From Egerieenecus sp048201975 (GTDB lineage Bacteria; Bacillota; Clostridia; Christensenellales; Aristaeellaceae), in the NCBI GenBank assembly GCA_048201975.1, contig DBFBGQ010000010.1, forward strand, positions 1 through 27,800: a DNA stretch of 27,800 nt, given 5' to 3'. Positions 6,270 through 13,200 of this stretch are shown piece by piece. Each line of letters starts with the position of its first letter. The first letter of the stretch is position 1. The notes below the pieces were generated by a model. That model did not search any database. It worked only from the letters and a program-made list of their open reading frames with translations, and was not told the origin of the DNA. Made by a program: the position numbers and the translations under genes.

Positions 6270-7304
6270 ATGGTAACGTTGCGAGATGTGGCCCAGGCCG
6301 CAGGAGTATCCGTAGCGACGGCATCCCATGTGCTTTGCGGAAAAGGAACCATGCGGCGGGTGGCCAGCGCCACACAGCAGCGGGTGCTGGACGCTGCCCG
6401 GGCGCTGAACTATCAGCCCAACCGCGCGGCCCGCTCCCTGCGTGGACAGGACAACCGGCCGGTATTCGCCCTGCTGCTTTCCGACGTGCTGACCCAGAGC
6501 AACATTTCCGGCATTGTGCGGGGGATTCAGGATTACAAGCTGGCTCACGACCATCCCTTCGAGTTTGGCGTGTACACCTTTCATGCCTCCGAGATGGAGA
6601 CGCTGCCCCGGCGCATACAGGGGCTGAACGTCAACGGCATCCTGCTGGGCACCCCGGATGGGGACAACGCGCGCCGCATCCAGCGGGAGTGCCCCAGCCT
6701 GCCCCTGGTGCTGCTCAACCGCTATGTGCCCGGATGCCACTGCGTGTATATCAACGCCCGCAGGATCGGCGAACAGGCGGCGGAGCTTTTCTGGCAGAAG
6801 GGATACCGCCATGTGGCCATCATGGATATGAAGGGCTCGGCGGGCCCCGTTTCCTCCCGCTGCGCCGGCTTTCAAAGCCGGTGCGAAGCCCATGGCATGT
6901 CCGCGCGGACCTGCCTGATCTCCGGGGAGGACCTGGCTGAAAGCGTCTATGCGGCGGCGCTCTCCCTGGCGGAAGCGTCCCCACGGCCCCAGGCGGTCTT
7001 CTTCGGACGGGAAACCTTCGCGCTGGTTGCGCTGCAGGCGTTTGCCCACAGGCGCGTGGCCGTGCCGGAGGATGTGGAGCTGCTGGTTTACAGCCCCTGC
7101 GGCGAGATGGACCTGGCCCGCTACGCCCGTCCGCCGCTTAGCGCCGCCTACATGCCCTGCCGGGAAATGGTCAAGCGGGGCATGGAAATCCTGCTGGAGG
7201 CCTATGCGGCAGGTTCTGCGGCGGGCTATGCCTGCGTCGAGTACGTGCCCGAGTTCCAGTTCCGGGAGAGCTTTACGCCTGCAAAGGGGGTAGCGCCCAG
7301 TTGA
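6270..7304 (+). CDS. LacI-family transcriptional regulator
   Basis: A 344-residue repressor-type protein. The N-terminal LacI helix-turn-helix spans about residues 3-50 (VTLRDVAQAAGVSVATASHV) with the hinge helix near 50-58 (NRAARSLR). A periplasmic-binding-protein-like sensor follows (about 62-335), with VLLNRYVPGCHCVYI and a late AAYMPCREMVKRGMEILLE helix. The ligand is probably a sugar or sugar phosphate, but specificity cannot be read. The ATG at 6270 has GGAGG 7 bp upstream. It is divergent from the AraC-family gene, and two matching operators, one at each promoter, make cross- and auto-regulation likely. The following 300 bp contain no gene. Confidence 0.93.
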   Translation: MVTLRDVAQAAGVSVATASHVLCGKGTMRRVASATQQRVLDAARALNYQPNRAARSLRGQDNRPVFALLLSDVLTQSNISGIVRGIQDYKLAHDHPFEFGVYTFHASEMETLPRRIQGLNVNGILLGTPDGDNARRIQRECPSLPLVLLNRYVPGCHCVYINARRIGEQAAELFWQKGYRHVAIMDMKGSAGPVSSRCAGFQSRCEAHGMSARTCLISGEDLAESVYAAALSLAEASPRPQAVFFGRETFALVALQAFAHRRVAVPEDVELLVYSPCGEMDLARYARPPLSAAYMPCREMVKRGMEILLEAYAAGSAAGYACVEYVPEFQFRESFTPAKGVAPS

Positions 7305-7359
7305 GCTGCCCCCGGTGTAAGAGTGTCAAACATAGGTTGCGCCCAAAGCGCAGCGAAGA

Positions 7360-7410
7360 AGTCAATGGAAGGGCGGAGATTTGCGAAGCAAATACGGCCC
7401 GACCTTGACT
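7360..7410. repeat. Long imperfect hairpin in non-coding patch
   Basis: Nested arms read AGTCAA (7360-7365) with TTGACT (7405-7410), GGGC (7371-7374) with GCCC (7397-7400), and ATTTGC (7079 + 300, i.e. 7379-7384) with GCAAAT (7388-7393) around GAA. It belongs to the 7305-7612 patch, which has no supported gene. A similar ATTTTGC/GCAAAAT palindrome occurs at 27717-27738. Confidence 0.6.
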
Positions 7411-7492
7411 GGATAAGACAGAAGTATCATGAGCGTAGGGCAGTCCGGCGCGGCAGACCGGGCTGTCTTGATGGGTCAATCCCAAATAATAC

Positions 7493-7532
7493 AAGTCCCA
7501 TGCCCGGATATGACGATCCGGGCATGGGACTT
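7493..7532. repeat. 17-bp perfect inverted repeat (hairpin repeat, copy 1)
   Basis: AAGTCCCATGCCCGGAT, a 6-bp loop, then its exact complement. No T-run follows on either strand, so it is not a classical terminator. The hairpin and the flank before it (AATCCCAAATAA) recur in diverged form and the same orientation at 16681-16737. Confidence 0.85.
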
Positions 7533-7533
7533 C

Positions 7534-7578
7534 CAGCGTGTCGAAAAAGTGGGAAAACCCACTTTTTCGAGGAAGCAA
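7534..7578. repeat. 45-bp repeat block, left copy (hairpin plus conserved flanks)
   Basis: CAGCGTGTCG, then AAAAAGTGGG-AAAA-CCCACTTTTT, then CGAGGAAGCAA. It matches 27635-27679 in the same orientation at 42 of 45 positions. Two of the three differences form one compensatory base-pair change (A-T here, C-G there); the third is in the loop. The hairpin core is GTGGG/CCCAC flanked by A- and T-runs, so it could terminate in both directions between the convergent LacI and surface-protein genes. Confidence 0.85.
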
Positions 7579-7612
7579 CTCGTTTATATCTGATTTACCT
7601 TTTAACCCAATG

Positions 7613-8956
7613 TCAGCTGCCCAGCGCCACCAGGCGGTATTCGGCATCGCCGGCCCAGTCAGCGCACAGCGACCAGCGCCGATACGCTTCCAGCGGTTTC
7701 TGGGAATCGTACAACACGATGGCGTTCTCCTCGGGATCGATTTTCACGTTGAAGTACTCGCCCGACTGGTTCTGCTCGTCCATCTGGCGCACCGGCGTCT
7801 GAATGAGCGTGCTCTCCAGAGATTGCACCGCTCCCGTTTCGTCCGTGGCACTCAGCGCGTGCGTCTCGGCGTACGCACTGCGTGCCGCTTCGTCGCCCTG
7901 TTCGCCCGCGTTCAGGCTCACCTTCAGCGATGGCGTCAGCTCCGCGATCGGCAGCTGCTCCCCGGCCAACCACGCATACACGCCAAAGCAATATGCGCCT
8001 TCCTCGCCGGGCACGATGCGCACCTCGAACTGTATGCGCTCCAGCTGCGACGCCGTGAGTTCCACCTCCGGCAGATTCTCCGCCGCTTCCGGCTCTGCCG
8101 CCTCGGGATCCGCCAACGCACAGTCCACATACTTGGCCACGCTCCCGCTCAGCAGCTCTTCCATGCGCAGCAGCACGCCGGCTTCGCCGTCTCGCAGCTC
8201 GAGCCACTCAAAATTTTTCTCCTGCCACAGCCGCGCAAGCTGCAATCCGGACAGCATCAGGCTCCGCTGTCCATACGTCCCGTCTTCCTCCGGCTGGGCG
8301 ATAACCAGCAGCAGATTCTCTTCCGCACGCTCTGCCGCCTGATCTTCTCCCTGCAGCACGGCCAACAGCTCGTATTTGTCCAGGCTGTAGGTTCCGCCAT
8401 ACACAATCCCCAGCTCAGCTAAGCCGCTGCCCGTGCCCAGATATTCGTCGTAGAGCACGTTGTTCTGGGATTGCACATAGGGTAAATCGAAGTGTGGGAC
8501 GGGCGCCGGACTTGCTGCAGGCGTCGCCGTCGGGCTGGCAGTTGGCGTCGCCGTCGGGCTGGCCGTCGGCGTTGCGGTTGGCGTTGGCGTCGGATTCTGC
8601 TCCGCCACAAAGTACAACGTCAGTTGCTTGTCCTCGTATACGCTGGCGATGGTAATCGTGTTCCCCTCGATACTGACTCCAGCGCTGGGTTGCGCCTGAA
8701 CCTGACTGAACCGGTATCCCGTATCCGGCACGACCTCCAGTTCAAACGCGGACAGCCGTTCCACGAAAAATTCCCTTATGCCCGTATACACCGTTCCGTC
8801 TACGCGCAACGCACCGCCCACGCCGCACAACACCATGATGGTATGTTTCTCCGGCAGCGTGGTGCTGATTTGCGTATCGCAATTCTCCGCCGTCAAGCCG
8901 GCCACAGGCAGGAGCGCGAACAGCGCGGCCAGCATCCATGCAAGGTATCTTTTCAA
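7613..8956 (-). CDS. Secreted protein with repeat-type N-terminal domain and Pro/Thr linker
   Basis: A protein of about 447 residues of unknown function. It has a signal peptide (MKRYLAWMLAALFALLPVAG) cut after LTA. An N-terminal domain (about 25-120; GGALRVDGT, FELEVVPDTGYRFSQV, NTITI) resembles short beta-rich bacterial surface repeats of the GY-type. A low-complexity Pro/Thr/Ala/Ser linker (about 122-155; PTPTPTATPTASPTATPT) follows, then about 290 residues I do not recognise (for example LYDEYLGTGSGLAELGIVYGG). There is no LPXTG or C-terminal membrane anchor. I chose TTG at 8956 because GGGAGG lies 10 bp upstream. ATG at 8965 is possible but the same Shine-Dalgarno is then too close. It is the last gene of the surface island. 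The linker DNA is a degenerate short tandem repeat prone to slippage. Confidence 0.75.
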   Translation of the reverse strand: MKRYLAWMLAALFALLPVAGLTAENCDTQISTTLPEKHTIMVLCGVGGALRVDGTVYTGIREFFVERLSAFELEVVPDTGYRFSQVQAQPSAGVSIEGNTITIASVYEDKQLTLYFVAEQNPTPTPTATPTASPTATPTASPTATPAASPAPVPHFDLPYVQSQNNVLYDEYLGTGSGLAELGIVYGGTYSLDKYELLAVLQGEDQAAERAEENLLLVIAQPEEDGTYGQRSLMLSGLQLARLWQEKNFEWLELRDGEAGVLLRMEELLSGSVAKYVDCALADPEAAEPEAAENLPEVELTASQLERIQFEVRIVPGEEGAYCFGVYAWLAGEQLPIAELTPSLKVSLNAGEQGDEAARSAYAETHALSATDETGAVQSLESTLIQTPVRQMDEQNQSGEYFNVKIDPEENAIVLYDSQKPLEAYRRWSLCADWAGDAEYRLVALGS

Positions 8957-8995
8957 CTGCCCCATGCCTCCCTGCAAATTGTTTTGAACCTTCGC

Positions 8996-9445
8996 TTATT
9001 GTGCCCGGATGGTAAAGCTCATCGTGCCGATATAGTCGCCCGCCGGCGCCTGCTGCCACTCTTCGGTGGTGATATTGATACTCATCATCTTCGCGCTGGA
9101 AAGGGGATTGAAGTTGCTGAATGAAAGCTCATTGGGCGTAACGGTAAAGTCGATCGTTCCGTCGCTGCCATTGGTCATGCTGCCGCTACTCGCGGTGGTA
9201 ATGCTGATTTCGCTTGCGTCTGCAGCAGCCGTAACCCGGATGTTCAGCTCCGTGCTGGTCGCGTTGGGCGCAATCGCCAGCGTGGAGGGGATAATGACGG
9301 TGTAGGTCGGGGCATCCGGTCCCTTGATGGTGGTGGTCACCGTGGTGGTAACGGTTGAATCGTTCTCGTTATAGGTGTCTTCGGCCAGCGCTACGGCACA
9401 GAAGATCAGGCTCAGGGTCAGCAGCGTGCAAGGTATCTTTTTCAC
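8996..9445 (-). CDS. Secreted pilin-like/surface beta-sandwich protein
   Basis: A 149-residue protein of unknown role. The signal peptide is residues 1-21 (MKKIPCTLLTLSLIFCAVAL, then AE). A Thr-rich stretch (STVTTTVTTTIKG) leads into one domain that opens YTVIIPSTLAIAPNA and closes PAGDYIGTMSFTI. The same opening and closing signatures occur at the C-terminus of the 1986-residue neighbour (YTLIIPTSVTLD ... PAPGTYTDTLTFT), so both carry the same small Ig-like/pilin-like fold (inference from motifs). It has no sorting signal, so it may polymerise or bind its large partner. The start is GTG at 9445 with AAGGAG 9-10 bp upstream. Confidence 0.8.
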   Translation of the reverse strand: MKKIPCTLLTLSLIFCAVALAEDTYNENDSTVTTTVTTTIKGPDAPTYTVIIPSTLAIAPNATSTELNIRVTAAADASEISITTASSGSMTNGSDGTIDFTVTPNELSFSNFNPLSSAKMMSINITTEEWQQAPAGDYIGTMSFTIRAQ

Positions 9446-9504
9446 GGAGATAAGCTCCTTTCCATTTCAGGTACGGATGGATGTTTTCTCTCTTGCACGG
9501 CGGT

Positions 9505-9615
9505 TTACCCGTGTTCCACAGAGGTGCCGCCATCGGTGGTAATACTGGTATCCGCCAACGCGATTTCCGCGCACTGCAGGCTCAACATCAGTACCAGGCT
9601 CAAAAACTTCCGCAT
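9505..9615 (-). pseudogene. 36-residue signal-peptide stub, probably a truncated pilin-like gene
   Basis: The ATG at 9615 has an AAGGA Shine-Dalgarno and encodes a clear signal peptide (MRKFLSLVLMLSLQCAEIAL, then AD). Only TSITTDGGTSVEHG follows before TAA. The layout (signal peptide then a Thr-rich start) mirrors the intact 149-residue neighbour downstream, so this is probably a decayed or cut-short paralogue. A genuine secreted 14-residue peptide is a less likely alternative. Confidence 0.55.
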
Positions 9616-10205
9616 GGGGTTGCTTCCTTCTTTTTTGTTCCACAATCAATACCGTTTCCATATCGGCGTTGTTTGTTGGGGGTTTGCCGCTCATGCGGTA
9701 GGGCTGCACATGCAGAGTCACGTTGTACTCCCCCGGCTCCAGGGCGCCGGTGAGCGTTACCTGGTTGCAGTACTGCCCCGGCGGGATCAGCCCGGTGGTG
9801 AACAGCACCTCGTAGCTCTCCTCACCGGTTTCCTCGTCCACGGTGGGCAGGCGCATCTCAAAGGTCAGGTAGTACCAGCCCTCGTTGGCCTCCGGTTTTT
9901 CAGGGTCGTAGCCGCCTCCGTGACGCCCGCGGGGAGCGTGATGCTCCCCCAGCCGGGGATTGCCACGCCGGACTCCGTGGGCGCAGGCGTGGGCGTAATC
10001 GGTTCGCCCGCGTTTGGGTCGATTTCCAACTCTGCGGTGGGCGCGGGAGCGGGAGCGGCCTCAGGCTTTGTGCTTTGTCAGATCAGCACTGCCGCAACGG
10101 CCGCCAGTACGACGACCGCCAGCAGCGCGCCCAGCGCCCGCTTTGGCTTTTTTGCCGCTCCCGCTGCGATCTGCGCGTTCTGCCTTGATCCGCGTCCCTC
10201 TTCAT
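9600..10205 (-). pseudogene. Disrupted single-pass membrane protein of the surface island
   Basis: Homologous-looking pieces lie in successive frames: a basic N-terminus from ATG 10205 (MKRDADQGRTRRSQRER), then KKPKRALGALL plus a membrane helix (ALLAVVVLAAVAAVLI), then a Pro-rich linker (PITPTPAPTES) and SGVAIPGWGSITLPAGVTE. The folded domain (NEGWYYLTFEMRLP ... GALEPGEYNVTLHVQPYRM ... PPTNNADMETVLIVEQ) is in another frame. The breaks are a 6-base T-run at 10148-10153 (one base short), an in-frame TGA at 10080-10078 where Trp would fit, a lost base near 9911-9920, and another 6-base run at 9631-9636. The joined protein would be about 200 residues with a cytoplasmic N-terminus and a surface-exposed domain. 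It follows the giant gene by 16 bp with its own Shine-Dalgarno. Two breaks are at homopolymers, so sequencing error is a live alternative for those. Confidence 0.8.
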
Positions 10206-10221
10206 GCCTGCGCTCCTGCTC

Positions 10222-13200
10222 TTATTCCGCGCTGGCGGTAAACGTCAGCGTGTCGGTATACGTTCCGGGCGCAGGGCTCTGGCCCTGCGTTACGACAAGG
10301 CTCAACTCAGCGCGGCCTGTGGCGGTGAACGTCGCCGCGACGCCGCCATCCTGGATTGCGCCGCCCTCGCCGCTGAGGGTATAGGCAATGGCGCTGTCAC
10401 CGTCCTTGAGCGTGAAGCCGTTCTTCGAGTCGACCGTCACCTGCACCGAAGCCGCGTTCTCCATCCGCGTGCAGCTCAGCTGCAGGCTGCCCTTGCCGTC
10501 GCCGTCCAGCGTCACCGAAGTGGGGATGATCAGCGTGTACTCCGGCTCGTCCTCCTTCACCTGGACGCTCGCCGTCGCGACCGCGTAGCAGTCGGTGGCG
10601 TCCTTGCCCGACTGAATGTGCTCTGCCTGCGCCTGCGCGTAGACGGTCCACGTGCCCGGCGTCGCGTTTTCATCCAGCGGGATGGAGAATGCCATGGTTT
10701 CCGAAATGTTCTCAGCGTCGATGGGATAGACAACCTGCTCGGTGGTCTCGTCGCCGTTTTCGGCCCAGACTGTGATGGATTCCAGCTTGTCGAGCATGCC
10801 AGACTTGAATATTTCGATAAAATACAAATCCAGGCGCATTTCGCCTGCAATCGCTTCGCCCGGCTTCACCGTGAGCGGATCCGGCTCGATGGTAAGCAGC
10901 GTTGCCGGCGTGACGGTGAAGGTCTGCGGCGCAAGCGTCACCATATATCGAGGATTGTTGGACACGATTTCCACCTCAAACGTGCCCACATTCATCGGGA
11001 TGAAGGCGCAATCGCCATCCTCTTCAATGTATTGAAGCTCCTGCGCTTTATTTTCGAACTCGTACGGTTTGCCGTTGCGGGTGATGTTCAGGCTGAAATC
11101 AGTGATGCTCAGGCCCGCCTGATCCATCAGGATGAAATATACACCTGCACTTCCATACTCGCCGTCGCGCACAATGACATCCATCTCGACCGGGAGTGTA
11201 TCCTGCATGGCGAAGGTGGGCATTTCCGCGGATTCGTAGCAGCTGGTCCGGTCCTCGCCGCCATGGCGCACGGCGTAGTCCACCTGCGCCTGCCATTCGC
11301 CGGCGGCGTCGTCGGGCAGGGTCAGCTCCAGCGTCTGCTCGTCGGTGAGCGTGAGGCCGTCGGTGTAGGTTACGTGCGCCGTCTCATTCTCGTTGTCCAC
11401 GCCGCGCGCCCATACCTCGTATATGACCAGCTCGTCGTCCTCGGCCAGAGCTTGCTGCGTCAGCGTCACCTGCACGGTGTCGCCCGGGTCATACTGCGCC
11501 TGATTCACGGCGACGGCCAGCGGCGCGGCGGCCCTGTTTACCGTCACGGTTGCGGACTCGGCCATCAGCACGTATTCCGCCTCCGAACCGGCCGTGAGCA
11601 CAGGCGTCACCGTATACGTGCCGGACAGCACGGGCGCAAAGGTGATTTGGCTGCCCGCATAGCGCGCCAGCCCCGCGGGGTCAAAGGCTTCGCCGTCCCT
11701 GAGCACGCTCAGTTTGACGATGTCCACCAGATCCACCGATTCGCCCGCGGTAAAGGTCACGCTCGTGCCGCCTTCGCCATAGACGCCGTCCTGCGCCACG
11801 GCCGTCAGCTCGATGACCTGCTGATCCGCCGTGGCCACCGCGACGTACACCGGCGACGCCGGGCTGTAAGCCTCCATGGCGCTCTGGCCGTTGTTGCTCA
11901 CGTAGTACTTCGCATAGACGGTCCACCGGCCGCTCTGCGCGTTATCCGGCAGGTTCAGCGTCAGCTTGGGCCGCGAATCCAGGAACTTATCGACGCTGGC
12001 GTCTACGTCATACCGGGCCACAATGGTTTTCTGTCCGGCTTCGTTTTCGGCCCAGACTTCCACATATTCGAACACGTCGCCCCTGCTCGTGAGGAGGTAG
12101 CCGTAGGAATCGAGGTCCGTGCCCGCATTCACCCGGGACGCCGTCACGGTGATCTGGCTGCCGGGCGCATATTTGCCGGCGTCCGTACTGATCTCCATCA
12201 GCGGCGGGGTGGGCTCGACGACGTAGCCCTCGACGGGCGTGACGGTCAGGGCGTAGTCCCACTCCGCGTCCTCGTCCAGCTCCATCGTTATGTCGTACGT
12301 GCCGGGCGCGTAGAGTTTGAGTACCACCTGATGAGTTTCCGCATTGACACGATAGGTATATGTGAACTTGCCGCTATCCAGCCACTCGCCGTCGCAGGTC
12401 ATGTCCGGGCGCAGCACGTCCTCCTCAACCAGACGGATGAATTCATCTTCGTTAATATCGGACGCCGTGTCGAGGATGACGAAAATCTCGCAGCCGGGTA
12501 TATTTTCATTTGAGGCACTTTGGACGTTCACCGCGATATCCTTGCGGTCTATCACGTTCACGTACAGCCCGCTCGGCGACAGCGTGTACCTGTAGTCCGG
12601 GTCCTTCGGCGTGAACTCGATGGCGTACTTGCCCGTTTCCGGGAGCGTGACGTACACCTTGCCCTCCGCGTCGCTGGTGATGGGCACATTAGCCGGCTTG
12701 GAGTCCTCCGTCAGCACCTTCACGTCCGCATACGCGCTCAGGCCGCCGGGCACGTCCGCCGCAAACACGATGGTTCCGCCCGGATTCAGAATACTTCCAG
12801 ATTGCAGGGCGTTGCCGGTGGACTGCTCCATCGCGGTCAGCTCGACCGCTTTGCACACGCGGAAGGTGATCGGCTCGGCCGACTCGTAGTTCCGCTTGGC
12901 GACCGGATCTCTCATGGACAACGTAAACTCCCACACGCCCGGCACGGAGGGCACATCATCTCTCGTCCTTGTGTCATACAGGGAGACATCGAACCTCCCA
13001 TATTTCTCAAGGTGGTCATAGCTGCTGTACTGATCATTCACAGCTTCTCCTTCGGCGTCATACCAGAATAAGGCAATGAACTCTTCCTTATCCCAGTCCG
13101 CGATGCCGTTGAGCGTGACTGCGACCCTGATGATGTCGCCGATGATGTAGGGCTCTCCTTCCGGCATCGTCAGCGAGATCGGGAACGGGGCCTTTGCCAC

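Noticed and set aside
7541..7570. Simple terminator only
   Set aside because: A termination role is possible, but homology to the right copy extends past the hairpin on both sides, so it is a repeat element as well.
10078..10080. TGA read as tryptophan or selenocysteine in the membrane protein
   Set aside because: TGA is a normal stop for several intact genes in the window, there is no SECIS-like structure evident, and frameshifts flank it.
10204..12513. A 769-codon plus-strand open frame opposite the giant gene
   Set aside because: It mirrors the codon structure of the minus-strand gene, has no Shine-Dalgarno or domain, and the minus-strand frame has signal peptide and modules.
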